DNA of 64,000 nucleotides from Siphonodentalium dalli (lineage: Eukaryota > Mollusca > Scaphopoda > Gadilida > Siphonodentaliidae). Below are positions 22,115 to 35,663 of the stretch, piece after piece. Every line of letters starts with the position of its first letter. The first letter of the stretch is position 1. The stretch covers positions 620,001 through 684,000 of the forward strand of contig CP136062.1 of the NCBI GenBank assembly GCA_032622095.1. Direction: 5' to 3'. The notes below the pieces were generated by a model, which did no database searches, was not told where the DNA came from, and saw only the letters and a list, made by a program, of their open reading frames with translations. A program made the translations under genes and the position numbers.

Positions 22115-25100
22115 ATTAAAGGCACGGGCGGTGTTCGTTGCAGAAATATTAATATGTGGTCAAATCGCCACCAACAGATGGAATATTAAAATATGTACAG
22201 TTTTGTTCATATGTGCAAACGTAATCAGCGCGTGAATAGTGTATTGTCCTCAATGTGTACGATGATTGCGTAAACAACAGCATGCTCGTGTTACAGAAGT
22301 TTTGCTTCTGTTTACATAACACAACGCAATCATATTGGTTAATCACACAAACATTATATAAACGCTCTTCATTATTTCCATATAAGAAAAATAGTAACAA
22401 ATAACGCTCTTTATGCTTACCATATGCGGATCTATACAAAAGTCAGGAAACGTAACGGTTGTTTCCTTTTGTTTGCACAACAAAGTGAAAACAATTGACA
22501 ATAACATACTGTTTATGCCATATTTCTGTATGATATAACAAAACGTTCTGCCTATATTTTACTATTTCTGTTTATGGCTGTTTTTGAAGGAGATGAATAT
22601 TTTAACAGCATACCCACCGCCAAAATCGCCCGTGTCTTTAATATGAGCAATAAAAGATGTTTTTTTTATTATTAATACCAATGCTCTCACCATACCAAGA
22701 AGCTGCGCGTTGCATGGCAAATGATATACTGAGATGTCTCCCTAAGGTCGGATTATTTCAAGAATCTCCCTATTGTCGTTCATGTTGTTAGGTATATGTA
22801 TATCATTACATGGTATTGGTTACAATAATTAAAGGCACGAGCGGCGTTCGTTGCAGAAATATTCATATGTGTTCAAATCGCCACCAACAGATGGAATATT
22901 AAAATATATATAGCTGTGTCGAGATGTCTCCCTAAGGTCGGATTATTTCAAGAGTCTCCCTAATGTCGTTAATTTTGTTAGCTATATGCATATGTATATC
23001 AGTACACGGCATTGGTTATCATAATTAAAGGCACGGGCGGCGTTCGTTGCAGAAATATTAATATGCGGTCAAATCGCCACCATCAATAGGAATATTAAAA
23101 TATATAGTTTTGTTCATATGCAAACATAATCAGCTCGTAAATAGTATATTGTCCTCAAGGTGTACGATGGTTGTGTGAACAACAGCCTGCTCGTGTTACA
23201 GAAGTTTTGCTGCTGTTTACATAACACAACGCAGTCATATTGGTTAACTCACAAACATTACATGAACGCTCTTCATTATTTCCATATAAGAAAAACAGTA
23301 ACAAAGAACGCTTTTTATGCTTACCATATCCGGATCTATACAAAAGTCAGGAAACGTAACGGTTTTGTCCTTTTGTTTGCACAACAAAGTGAAAACAATT
23401 GACAATAACATACTGTTTATGCCATAGTTCTGTATGATATAACAACAAATTCTGCCTATATTTTACTATTTCTGTTTATGGCGGTTTTTGACGGAGCTGA
23501 ATATTTTAACAGCATACCCACCGCCAAAGACAGCCCGTATATTTAATATGAGCAATAAAAGATGTTTTTTTATTAATACCAAATGCTCTCACCATACCCA
23601 GAAGCTGCACGTTGCATGGAAAATTATTTATTGAGATGTCTCCCTACGGTCAGATTATTTCAAGAATCTCCCTAATGTCGTTCATGTTGTTAGGTATATG
23701 TATATCATTACATGGTATTGGTTATAATAATTAAAGGCACGGGCGGCGTTCGTTGCAGAAATATTCATATGTGTTCAAATCGCCACCAACAGATGGAATA
23801 TTAAAATATATATAGCTGTGTCGAGGTGTCTCCCTAAGGTCGGATTATTTCAAGAGTCTCCCTAATGTCGTTAATTTTGTTAGCTATAGGTATATGTATA
23901 TCAGTACATGGCATTGGTTATAATAATTAAAGGCACGGGCGGTGTTCGTTGCAGAAATATTAATATGTGCTCAAATCGCCACCAACAGATGGAATATTAA
24001 AATATGCACAGTTTTGTTCATATGCAAACGTAATCAGCGCGTGAATAGTGTATTGTCCTCCATGTGTATAAGATGATTGCGTAAACAACAGCATGCTCGT
24101 GTTACAGAAGTTTTGCGTCTGTTTACATAACACAACGCAATCATATTGGTTAATCACACAAACATTATATAAACGCTCTTCATTATTTCCATATAAGAAA
24201 AACAGTAACAAACAACGCTCTTTATGCTTAACATATCCGGATCTAAACAAAAGCCAGGAAACGTAACGGGTTTTCCTTGTGTTTGCACAACAAAGTGAAA
24301 ACAATTGACAATAACATACTGTTTATGCCATATTTTTGTATGATATAACAACAAATTCTGCCTATATTTTACTATTTCTGTTTATGGCGGTTTTTGACGG
24401 AGATGAATATTTTAACAGCATACCCAACACCGCCCGTATCTTTAATATGAGCAATAAAACTTGTGTTTTTATTATTATTAATACCAAATGCTCTCACCAT
24501 ACCCAGAAGCTGCGCGTTGCATGGAAAATGATATATTGAGATGTCTCCCTAAGGTCGGATTATTTCAAGAGTCTCCCTAATGTCGTTCATGTTGTTAGGT
24601 ATATGTATACCATTACATGGTATTGGTTATAATAATTAAAGGCACGGGCGGCGTTCGTTGCAGAAATATTCATGTGTTCAAATCGCCACCAACAGATGGA
24701 ATATTAAAATATATATAGCTGTGTCGAGTTGTCTCCCTAAGGTCGGATTATTTCAAGAGTCTCCATAATGTCGTTAATTTTGTTAGCTATATGTATATGT
24801 ATATCAGTACATGGCATTGGTTATAACAATTAAAGGCACGGGCGGTGTTCGTTGCAGAAATATTAATATGTGGTCAAATCGCCACCAACAGATGGAATAT
24901 TAAAATATGTACAGTTTTGTTCAGATGCAAACGTAATCAGCGCGTGAATAGTGTATTGTCCTCAATGTGTACGATGATTGCGTAAACAACAGCATGCTCG
25001 TGTTACGGAAGTTTTGCTTCTGTTTACATAACACAACGCAATTATAGTGGTTAATCACACAAACATTATATAAACGCTCTTTATTATTTCCATATAAGGA

Positions 25101-25690
25101 AAGTAGTAACAAACAACGCTCTTTATGTTTAACATATCCGGATCTAAATAAAACCTAGGAAATGTAAAGTTGTTTGCTTTTGTTTACGTAACACATTTGA
25201 CGGATGTGAATATGTTAATAGCATGCCCACCGCCGACACTGGCCGTATCTTTTATATAGCAATAAAAGATTTTGTGTTCGTTTGATACCAAATGCTCTCA
25301 CCATAACCAGAAGCTTTACGTTGCATAGAAAATGATATATCGAGATGTCTCGCCATCAACATATGGAATATTAAAGCATTGTTCATATGCAAACATAATG
25401 GGGCGTAAATAGTGTATTGTGTAATAGTATACTGTCTTCAAGGTGTGCGATGATTGCCAACACCGCCCGTATCTTTGATATAGCAATAAAAGATGTTTTT
25501 TTTTCGATTAATAACAAATGCCCTCACCTTACCCAGAAGCTACGCGTTGCATAGAAAATGATATATCGAGATTCTCCATAAGGTCGGATTATTTCAAGAG
25601 TCTCCCTAAGGTTTATGGCTGTTTTTTACGGAGGTGAATATTTTAACAGCATACCCACTGCCAACGCCGCCCGTATCTTTAATATAGCAA

Positions 25691-27219
25691 TAAGCAGTTA
25701 TCAACGTACGATATCTCCATTCGTCGTTTATTTACATGTCTTCATGGCATATGACACTTTCCGACAAACACTTTAAGGACATTTCTAACGGGACAATGTT
25801 TTCGTTTGAAACGTGTGGGGGAGGGGTTGGGTGTCTTTGTTCAGTCATATACTCATTGTAGCAAATGAACACACCCAGCTTCATATGTCGAGTTGTTTGT
25901 AGATGCGATCGCGAATCGCGATGGAGAGTTCAAACAATAATGAATATTTCATAATTACCCTCTAATTTGGTTGTTAAAAATAGATAATGACGACGTGTGC
26001 ATAGATACATTATCAGACTACAAGTGATCATTGAGCGCTAAACGTTTTAGTTGATTGTTCGATCGTTTTGTAATTATAATAAGCTGGATGCGTGCCGGGC
26101 CACATCGTTTGCGCCACCCAGACCTTGCTTTTTGACGATGTTGGGAGACAATATTCAGAAGAAAATACTAAATGCTTGCATATAGAAATGAAATTTATGA
26201 GCGTTTGTACATGTATGGTTTAAAATGAAAGAATCAATCGCCGACCCACCCATGGTGATATAGATGCCATTGTTGGATAAATGGGCTAAATTTGTCAGAT
26301 TTTCTAGTGATGGTAAACGGGGGTATTGTATCGATCCCCTTGACTTTAATAATACTACCGTACTATTAACGTAAAACGTGCATCCAAACTGCCTCTATCC
26401 GAGTACATGTATAATAGGGACAGCGCATAGAGGCCGTTTGGATGCATGGAATGGGAGCGGAGCGCGTTGCAAGTCCATGTGCACTGGTTAATATATTCAT
26501 TTCCGCTTTAGCTAACAACTTGCCTGATTGCCAACAAATGCATACAGGGCAATTGGCTGCATGATATTATATTGCCCTTATGAAGGCAGCTTGGGGAGGT
26601 GCGGTCCGTGTCATGTTTATGTTGCGCACTTGGCAGAACCGGCCGTATGTTAACAATGCTGTTCTCGCTCGAGCTACCGAGATTGGAACACCTGTATATA
26701 CATACATGTCTATTCTGCACGAGAGCATTTACCGGTATTGCATCATTTGGTTAATGATTTATTTTGGCCGAATTATACCAAATGTGCTTGTCCCTATAAA
26801 CATGCTGATGTCAACTTCCATGTACCATGCCATGACCAATGTCCCAATTGTATGGATTGTATCCCGTGCTAAATTATTTAACGACAAAATCCGACCAAGA
26901 TATGCACCAGAGAACATGTTTTGCCGGACGACGCCAAATGCAAGTTATTTGTTTTCTCCCTCAACCAGATAACTTATATCAACCGAGGGCGTTTTGTAAT
27001 AATGTCGTTTGGTCCCAAAAGGTTTGTCCTACTGTTTGTTTTCTTCCTGAGGGTGTTTTGTCAGAGTACCATGATAAGATATCTGGACATCAATTCAAAT
27101 TCAGATGTTTATTGAACATGGATTATCATCAGAACAAAATGAAAATATAACAATGATGACGATTTTATAAAAAAAAAAAAACAATGATGACGACTTACAT
27201 AACATGTAATCAAATAACT
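25691..27219. other. unassigned DNA with a small hairpin
   Basis: A hairpin at ~26369-26448 has arms GTGCATCCAAACTGCCTCTAT and its near-complement. A plus-strand frame at 26580-26972 is open for 130 codons with hydrophobic stretches, but I recognise no family, and all three frames here contain short open stretches. Confidence 0.4.
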
Positions 27220-27670
27220 TAAAGGCACGGGAGGCCTTAATTGTCGAAAATATTCATATCTGTTCCAAACACCGTAAACAGAAAAACATTAACACGCTTA
27301 GTGTTCAATGCATATATACCATGACAATCGCGTAAACAACAGTATGTTATCATAAATATCTACTATATTTTATCTGAACAAGAGCCTGTTGTGTTACAGA
27401 AGACAGCACAATGCTGCTGGCTAATCACACACAAATGGTATAAACGCTCTTTATTAGTTCCATATCAGGAATTCACCAACAAAGAACGCTCTTTATGTTT
27501 ACCATAATAATATAAACAAACACCAGAAAAGTAACTGTTTATGCTTTTTGTTTTACATAACAATGGTCAAACATATGTCTACATTTTGATGTTCTTTCTG
27601 TTTGTGCCGGTTTTTGACGGGTGGAAACATTTTGACAGGATACCCACCGCCAAGGCCTCCCGTACCTTTA
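27220..27670 (+). mobile_element. single copy of the GGCACGGGCGG MITE family
   Basis: It begins AAAGGCACGGGAGGCCTT and ends AAGGCCTCCCGTACCTTT, a ~17-base terminal inverted repeat. The interior follows the array unit in order (CGCGTAAACAACAG, GTGTTACAGAAG, AAACGCTCTTTATTA, TTTTTGACGGG). It is a solo relative of the 17-25 kb array. Confidence 0.8.
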
Positions 27671-28076
27671 AACGTACAACTGGATAGCTTCTATCTCATG
27701 ACATGACTAGACTACTTTGTGGCACATGAGGGGTTTCTGAATTATGACGTAGACAGGACACCGATAATGATGAATGTTCACTAATCCTGATATGGCACCA
27801 GAGATAAAATGGGAAATAAACAGTATCCGTTATCATGAAAGCCCTTGTTGCACTTCCATCCGAACTGTGTGGTGAACCATTGACCGATTTAATTTGGATA
27901 TGGCTCAACATGATCATTATGCCAAAGTTATATTTGTCCCAGGAAAACTACGAAAACCAACAGCGTCTGTCCGAGTGTGCGTCATTTCGTCCGTGCATGC
28001 GCATTTTGGTTTGCGAACGATAACTTTAGTAACGTTAAATTTGTATTAATTTTCTGCGCATGTTTTATCTCTGTAC

Positions 28077-28202
28077 TCCCCATAAGCGTCCCTGGACGCT
28101 TTTGCACTATTTCCACATAAGCGCATGTGGACGCCTCGCAACATATCCCTAGACGCGCATAAGAGCGCGTTACCAAACTTCCCCACAAGCGCCCTAGAGC
28201 GC
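28077..28202 (+). repeat. four palindromic GC-rich repeats upstream of the piggyBac gene
   Basis: Imperfect palindromes of ~23 bases, of the form CCCATAAGCGTCCCTGGACG, lie at 28077, 28113, 28147 (rearranged) and 28180, about 34 bases apart. Their placement just 5' of a piggyBac transposase gene suggests subterminal transposase-binding repeats; this is inference. Confidence 0.6.
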
Positions 28203-28392
28203 CACACTAGGCCCAGACTGTACTAATGAGTTCGCCCCTATGCCCCCCGCTTTTGCTATGTTTCTAATCGAGACCACCCGGTTATGTCAACTCGTTATTT
28301 GCCTATCTAATAACAATAAACGTGGCACCGTGTGCATCGCGCGCGACACATGCTGTGTTACTTGGGTACCATTCTAAGTATTTACGAACAAC

Positions 28393-29841
28393 ATGGCTGC
28401 AACATTTTCGAAACAGCAAGTGATCGACATGTTAATGGGAGATGATAGCGATTTTAGCGGAGATTGCGGTTCCTCGTCATCAGAAGATTCAGACGACGAT
28501 TACTCTGCCCCTGCTACCAGCGACAATGTGACCTCCATCGATGATAGCAGCTTGAATAATAACCAGATTGGCTGGTCAAATAAACTTCGAAAGGTATCAC
28601 TTCAGCCATTTACCCAAAGGACAGGGCCAGTTATACCAGATTAATTCGATACTGATACAGCAACAGCTTTGGAATATTTCAATTTTATGTTCTCGCCATC
28701 GAAGTATGCCGAAATAGCCAGGCATACTAACAACTATGCCAAGTGGAAAATGGAAGAAAAGGGCGAGACTGATAAATACTGGTCTGATATTTCGGAACTA
28801 GAACTTCGTGCGTACATCGGTATGAACATCATGATGGGTGTGAATGACCTTCCCTCATACAAGCAGTACTGGTCACATGCTGAGTTTATCGGAAACGCCG
28901 GCATCAGCAAAGTAAAACCAATAAAACGAGGGATCAAAATATGGATGATGTACGATGCCACCAATGCCTACCTGTTAAACTTTGAAGTATACCTCGGAAA
29001 GCATTATTTCAAACCGGTTGGAAAAGGTCTCGGGTATGATGTGGTTACGTCATTGTCATCGGATTTGTGTGACAAACATTACTGTTTGTTCTTTGATAAC
29101 TATTTTACAAGTGTGCACCTCATGCAGGACTTATATACTAAACGATGGGTTTTACTCGTGTGGCACCGTTTGGCAGAACAGGAAAGGATTCCCGAAGGAT
29201 TTACAGCGACTGAAGAAAATTAATCGAGGTGACTATAACACTAGGCAGGATGGCGAATTTCTCACGGCAACGGTATGGCAGGACAAGAAACAAGTGTTCA
29301 CCCTTAGCACGATGACTGACCCAACGACAGATATCATGGCTAATCGGCGCCAGGGAAAAACAATTTTTGAAGCGACTCAGCCGATGAGCATATTCGTGTA
29401 CAACAAGTACATGAATGGTGTTGACAAACATGATCAGTTGAGGATGACGTATCTCCTCGGTCGCGAAAGGAAAAAGCATGGAAATGCATCTTCTGGTTGG
29501 TCGCCAATTCATCAATAGTTAACAGTTTCATCTTGTTCAAAGAAACATCAAACAGACATAATTCTAAGAAGGTGTTCGCGCATATGGATTTTAGGATTGA
29601 ACTGGCTCATCAACTGATTGCAGGATATTCTTCTAGAAAACTCAAAGCACAAGAAGGGCCACGTGCCCTCAATATATCACCAGAAAACTCAAACGGACAC
29701 GTGTCCACACACATGGGACGCAAGAACCGATGTCGGGTTCATCTGAACTCAAAAGAAAGAAAAGAAACTGTATTTGGTTGCAAACTCTCCAATGTTCATC
29801 TATGTAAGGACGGTTGCCATTTCAAGTATCATTGTAGTTGA
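28393..29841 (+). pseudogene. piggyBac-type (PGBD4-like) transposase, broken
   Basis: The N-terminus is Ser/Asp-rich (GDDSDFSGDCGSSSSEDSDD), as in many piggyBac proteins. A TAA at 28642-28644 interrupts the frame, which resumes with the DDE_Tnp_1_7 core (ELRAYIGMNIMMGV, LPSYKQYW). After GNAGISKV the sequence jumps to KPIKRGIKIW, so roughly 100 residues containing the first catalytic aspartates are missing. The later FFDNYFTS aspartate is kept. A frameshift near 29145-29150 leads into SCGTVWQNRKGFPKDL and VYNKYMNGVDKHDQLR. A second near 29470 returns to the first frame for the C-terminal Cys-rich finger (NRCRVHL ... GCKLSNVHLCKDGCHFKYH). It cannot encode an active transposase. Element ends were not identified. 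Confidence 0.9.
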
Positions 29842-30086
29842 ACGTTCCGAACAATTATGGATTATGGTTATGAGATATATAGTGCATGGACATCACAGAG
29901 AACCCAATGTGTATCTACTGTATATTGCTATACTCAGTTATCATTCAAACTATCCAATTATATTAATTGTTCACGCAACACATTTCATGATATAATTTCA
30001 AATTTGGTGAATTGCACGATTTGACTCAGTTATAATTTCAAACCAAATTATAACATTCAAAAACAAATTTATTGCGAAATATTTTT

Positions 30087-30634
30087 AAAGATACGGGCGG
30101 CGTTCGCGGTGGGTATGGTGTTAAAACATTCATATCCTTGAAAAACCACCATAAACAGAAGGAATAGTAAGATATGGACATAGCTTGTTCTTATACCAAT
30201 CAGAAATATGGCATAAACAGTATGTTATTGTCAATTTGTTCCCCTTTGTTATGTAAACAAAAGCAAAAAAAATACGTTTCATTGCTTTTGTTTAGATCTG
30301 GATATGACACACATAAAGCGCGTTGTTTGTTACTGTTTTCCTGATAGGGAAATAATAAAGAGCGTTTATATCATTTTTGTATGAATAACCAATAGAATTT
30401 CGGTCTGTTATGTTATTTACGTACACCATTGTACGTCTTGACGACAATACACTATTTACGCGCTGATTATGTTTGGCATATGAGTTGAACTGTATATACA
30501 TGATATATCAGTACACGGCATTGGTTATAATAATTAAATACACGGGCGTATATACATGTATGTTGGCGTTCATTCTGTTGATGCCGATTTGAACAAATAT
30601 AAATATTTCTGCAACGGATGTCGCCCGTGACTTT
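30087..30634 (-). mobile_element. copy of the GGCACGGGCGG MITE family
   Basis: The plus strand starts AAAGATACGGGCGGCGTTCG and ends GATGTCGCCCGTGACTTT, the inverted ends of the family. The interior matches the array unit in reverse order. A ~70-base segment near 30495-30560 (GTACACGGCATTGGTTATAA, then ACACGGGCG) is an extra piece of the array spacer, which suggests recombination with array-type sequence. Confidence 0.75.
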
Positions 30635-32572
30635 AATAATGGTTGCATTAGTTGAAAATCGACTATAACCAAGATCGCTATTTGCGTCGTTTTAGAAACA
30701 CCAGCGCAGTTATTATATTTTTCAAAAATATATATGTTATTGAATGTTTTTGTTTTATCAAATCGCTCTAGTTATCCAATCACCTTGAAAATTACAACTT
30801 TAGAAAAATAACGGTACTTTTTCGTAACGGAATTAGTTTGCCCGACCCGCATCATAGCAATTCAACATGACCACCGGCATCATAGTATATTAGAATGCCC
30901 ACTTGACCAGGGGTGGATACGCGACAGCTCAGCTACAGTTATGTATTATTGTTTCAAACCGCTTAACATCAAATGGCTGGTGTTGCATGCATGTTTCAGT
31001 CAATCGTTATGTTACAATTAGCTTGATCGAAGAGTTCACAAACTATTTTCTCAAACATGTTTGGTTTTTGAGTAAAAGGAAATATCTATATCAATACAAT
31101 GTGTACATTGTGCGGTCCTTTTTCTGATAATGTTGGTATATGTTTCTGGTGTTTCTGACGTATGTGATAAAATAGTGTGTAATCGTACACCTATATACCT
31201 GTATATGGATTGTTTCAAATTTCTCTTATATTATATAATGCGGCTAAATTTTAAATGGTGATGCCATACAGTGTTTGCACGAAGATGAACTTCCAAGCAC
31301 GACGTGTTATATAATAGGTGTTTTCGAAGTCGAAATCAAAGTTGATATTGAGTAAATAGACAACGCGCCATAAAACCAATGACATACACGTATACCTATG
31401 ATCTTGCCTGCATCACGATTACCATTGATTTGTGCTAATAAATCAGAAGCCGTGCGGTATATACACGTAAGCATTACGCACTCTGGAAGCGGAACATACT
31501 TATGTATGTACAGCGAATTACCAATGAATAATAATTATAATTGAATTGTATGTGTATGTTCTATATTATCACTTCTGTTAACTGTTACATTTGCATGTTA
31601 GTTTATAGTAATAAACAATCACAAACATCACTATTCTGAAAATATATTTTAAAACCTTACTTGAATTTCGTAGTGCGACATCGCGTTATTTTGGCTGAAC
31701 GAAATAGAAGATATCTAGCGTTCTGAATTGATACCGGACAAATATATTTGATTATTTTCGCGACCGACTAGCTGCACTTTTCGCCAGCGGAAATACATAT
31801 GTTCTGGCAGTAACAACAGAAACTCATTATCGCCAGAAACAATATACATGCGTTGACGACAAGTTGGTCGCGAAATTAGGTCCTTAAGCCATATCATGAG
31901 ATATTTCTGGTATTAATTATGAGAAGAAAACAAAACACATTTGCTTTGAATTGTTTACAAAATACTTTTGGGAGTTGGTGACTTTCCAAAATAAGACGAG
32001 TCTAAATCCTGAACAAGGATCATTTGTATAAGACCTATTTTATTGTCACAATGTGACATTCGTGTGCAAACACGTCGTGGTCACTTCAACCCATGTAATC
32101 TGAGTAAATGATGAGATTTTGTATGGAATATTAAAAGCAACATTTCAGAGCTGACGAAACGCACAATACATATAGTTTGATATACTGATATTGAACTAAT
32201 CCCAACAGAAATGTCGAAGATACTTGCTTGCCCAGGGCTTTTATACACAGGTGTCGATTTTCTCATATTACGACACACGTCCCGGCTTACGGTCATTATC
32301 CCCAGTTGGAGCTGTCACTCCAACAGCCTACCTTCACTGCGTCAACACAGTAACAGGTTTATCACCATTTACGGAGCAACGGGATACTTTCTGACAAGCC
32401 AAAACTTATGGGGAAATAGCGTCTGGTACTTTATATATGCCCGGGAACACACCGTCGGTATTATGTTATAGCTGCAGGGAGATGAAGGGGTGGCTTATAC
32501 AGCTAGTGTGGGAACTAAAGAGTTAAATATCTTATAAATATGTTCAGTGCGTAAATACAATTCAAGTTCGAA
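30635..32572. other. unassigned DNA with one foldback
   Basis: Short inverted segments TTTCGCGACCGACT and AGTTGGTCGCGAAAT bound 31748-31878, with inner GCCAG inverted motifs. No gene is recognised in the remainder. Confidence 0.4.
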
Positions 32573-32870
32573 AATGGGTTCGGTCCGAATCATTTTTTAC
32601 TAAGTTATGACCCTTTTTACTTAGAATTTTCCAAATTTGAGATTTCTCGATAAATTTAAATTGGGCTGTTTGGTCTGAAGGAAATGTGTATGTTAGCTGT
32701 TTAGTGCCAAATACAGGTCTATACTAAGGGTTTGTTTCGAATAAGTTTTACTGAGTTCTGGCCCATTTTAGAGTAAGGATTTTCCAAATTTGAGGTTTCT
32801 GGATAACTCAAGTTTTGGTTATTTGATCGGAACCAAATTTGATGTATGATTTTTCCAGTCATATTTTGTT
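32573..32870 (+). repeat. two diverged ~153-bp tandem repeats
   Basis: TTTTACTAAGTTATGACCC, then TTTTCCAAATTTGAGATTTCT with GGATAA and TTGGTCTGA, occurs from 32573 and again from ~32727 (TTTTACTGAGTTCTGGCCC and so on) at roughly 75-80% identity by eye. Confidence 0.6.
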
Positions 32871-33576
32871 ACCAAGAAGACCCTTATCGCTTGTCCAGGA
32901 TCATCTATAAATTATGTCCTACTTTCTAGAAAGGCAATGCCCTAAATGAATCAAATTTAAAGGGGATATGTATATTATTTAAAGGGGCATTGTGTCCTCA
33001 GTACGTATGTGGCTTATTTCATGCTGTATTAAATTGTAATGATGTTGAGAAAATACTATTGTATAAGTTACTTTAATATAATAGTAAATAAAATGCCATA
33101 CAAAAACACTCATTGTCGAAGCAGTCAGTTGCTATTTGCAATATTGAAATACAGTATATCGAGTTTGAATATACAAGCTCTGTTTAGTTGTTTTGAACAG
33201 AAAATAGCTATGTGATTTTATTTATATATTACTTTTATAATAAAATACAGGTAGCCCACAATCGTGCTACAATAAAATAACCCAGTAAGTCATGAGTGTT
33301 TGTGAACCTGATTCTTTTCATGCAACTTTGTCTTGCGTGGGTTCGAGGAACTGGTTGTAATGAACATATTCTTTCTTAAACAATTAATGAATTTCTTTGC
33401 ATATATATAGCATGGACACCAGTCAGAATAATTTTATTGGTGCCAACAACAATATCAGAAGGTGTATTAAACCATTCGCAATGGATGTGTTATATAATTA
33501 TTGTTTATTGACCTCCAAGTATGAAGAGCTAACGAGTTATGTGGCTTATATTGACACGTATGAATACCTATACAGT
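32871..33576. other. unassigned AT-rich DNA
   Basis: A short plus-strand frame starting with ATG near 33412 (MDTSQNNFIGANNN) continues into the tandem repeats that follow. It is unlikely to be a gene. Confidence 0.35.
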
Positions 33577-34450
33577 GAAAAATGGGTGGCATACAAAGTC
33601 AAATATAACTCTTTTGAGTAGTACTCATTAGGGGCAACAGCCTAACCTGTATATGCAATGCGCTGAAAACAGTTATTAGGGAGACATATATAACGAGCAC
33701 GTACGTGTCTCCATAATCACGGTTTATCGCCTATCAGTTAACTTGAGAAAGTTAATATTCCCACAATACCCGCGTGTGGCTTCTATATATATATATGGAC
33801 ACGTATTTATATATATACAATAAATAAGTTGGTGGCAAACAAAGCCAAATATTACTCTTTTGAGTCGCAATCATTGGGGATAATAACATAACGTGTACAT
33901 ATGCAATACGTTGCAGAAACATACATGCATGCTGGTTATCTTTGTCTCCTTAATAACGGTTTATTACGTATAAGTTAATGTGAGAAAGTTAATATTCCCA
34001 CAATACCCATATAGTGGCTTCTATATACACGTATGTATATCAATACAGTAACAAATGAGTGGCATACAAAACAAATATAACACTTTTGAGTTGTAATCTT
34101 TAAGGACAATAACCTAACATGCATATGCAATGCGTTGAAATCCGTCAATAGGGAGACACATATAACCAGCATGTATGTGCCTCCCTAATCATGGTTTATT
34201 ACATATCAGTTAATTTGAGAAAGTTAATATTCCCACAGTGTCCACTATGTGGCTTCTATGGACACGTATTTATACCTATACAATAACAAATTGGGTGGCA
34301 TACAAAGTCAAATATAAGTCTTTGAGTTGTCATCATTAGGGACAATAACCTAACGTGTATATGCAATGCGTTGAAAACAGTTATTGGGGAGACATATATA
34401 ACCAGCGTGTACGTGTCTACCTAATCACAGTTTTTTTTACCTATCAGTTA
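33577..34450 (+). repeat. four tandem copies of a ~235-bp unit
   Basis: GGTGGCATACAAAGTCAAAT starts units near 33585, 33830, 34056 and 34294. Each unit continues with TATGCAATGCGTTGAAA, GGGAGACATATATAACCAGC, TATCAGTTAA and GAGAAAGTTAATATTCCCACA. The last copy is cut short near 34450. Confidence 0.85.
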
Positions 34451-35314
34451 TCATTTATTATATTAACTCGCCACGTTATAGTACGGGGGGAACAGTCATA
34501 TTGTACTCCCAAATGTCATATTGGACTCCCGAGTGTACAATGCCACGTTATATTGGGACTCTGTGACGTAACGAATTACCTATTGCGAAATAAACTGGTG
34601 AAATTGTGATGCGCGTACAACAGATTTAGCAAACGTTTCACTTCCGCGTTGAGTATTTTTTATTGCCGTGTTTACTGTTCCAAATCAAATCATGCATACT
34701 GTGTGTTTCGTCATCACGGTTTCTACAAATAAAATGCGAGCGCACAATATCCATGTAACTTGTTAGTTTTTAATCATTCTACATTTATATTTATCTGATT
34801 TAAAAAATAAAACGATGAAAATACTAGGCACACACACACAGTAACATACTGGTATATAAGCCTTTTATCAAAGTCGGAATGTCATTTTGAAAAGATAAGA
34901 GATCACCCATGACTATCTTTAAACGATTTAGAATTTGGAAAGTTGACGCATAATTTGGTCGCCTATTATAAAAAATAACCAAAAACAACCATGTCATCGA
35001 TGACCTTTCACCTATTAAATGGCGATCGCGATCTTTAAAAAAAATCGTATTAGTAGCGAAAACAGGAATGCATGTTTACATAGCACGTGTCTAATTATGC
35101 CAGCTAATGGGATTTTATATTCGAGAACAGTTGAAGCTGCTTTCACAGACCTGCGGCGGACGCACAAGGCCAACGCTATCGGGTTTGTGGCTGACCACTG
35201 GCACTGTGCATAAACCGATAGCCGCAGACACTGCACGCATGCGTCAGCCGCAGGTCTGTGAAATCAGCTTTAACTTCAGACAGACAAAATTGCGACTACG
35301 ACCTCCAAGTCATC
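34451..35314. other. left flank of the palindrome, with a foldback
   Basis: A foldback at 35131-35275 pairs GAAGCTG-TTTCACAGACCTG with CAGGTCTGTGAAA-CAGCTTTA. The stretch ~34910-35135 is a diverged direct repeat of ~41705-41930 on the other side of the palindrome (shared GGGATTTTATATTCGA-AACAGTT / GGGATTTTATAATCGACAAC and CATGT-CCAATTA-GCCAG). Confidence 0.55.
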
Positions 35315-35663
35315 TGTGATGATACCGGGCCTGTTTGGTGCCAGTCTAGACAGTTTGACCTACATTCTCTGCAGTACTCCCGTTGGAGTTTGACCTATAT
35401 TCTCCGCCCACGCGTCGGTCTATTTGTACCGGTTGGACATGTCCGGACATGACCCGCTGGTTATATCCAGATTTCTCCATATGAATGGTATATTATCTAC
35501 ATGTATATCACGTGATGATCTCGGTGGGGTAGCTTCAGTCTTGAATATTAAAGGGATACTAGTCTCTCACGGGGGATGATTATTAAAGTGACACTCACTA
35601 TGGATGAATGTTAAAGTAACACATGGCGCACACTGTGGGATAATGTTAAAGTGACACTCGCAT

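Larger units (their letters stand above)
17117..25690 (+). repeat. ~905-bp MITE-derived tandem array, about nine units
   Basis: Each unit contains two modules opening with TTAAAGGCACGGGCGG: a long one of ~710 bases ending in CACCGCCCGTATCTTTAA, and a short one of ~195 bases. The connecting spacer carries TCTCCCTAAGGTCGGATTA. Long modules start near 17251, 18107, 19200, 20107, 21209, 22115, 23024, 23926 and 24830; the last unit degenerates by ~25.7 kb. The inverted GGGCGGYGTT ends show the unit derives from the same MITE family found singly at 1.9, 27.2 and 30.1 kb. Small frames in it (such as those with CFCLHNTTQSYWL) recur because the array repeats. Confidence 0.92.

Noticed and set aside
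17389-25112. Recurring ~60-90-codon frames in the array (for example with CFCLHNTTQSYWL)
   Set aside because: They recur only because the unit recurs; there are stops and frameshifts between copies and no known domain.
17117-25690. CRISPR array
   Set aside because: The repeat units are ~905 bp with homologous rather than unique intervals, and the window is eukaryotic.
26580-27150. 130-codon and 103-codon overlapping frames
   Set aside because: No family signature, no splice context, and several frames are open in the same stretch.
33340-33360. tRNA B-box-like GGGTTCGAG
   Set aside because: No A box or cloverleaf could be drawn around it.
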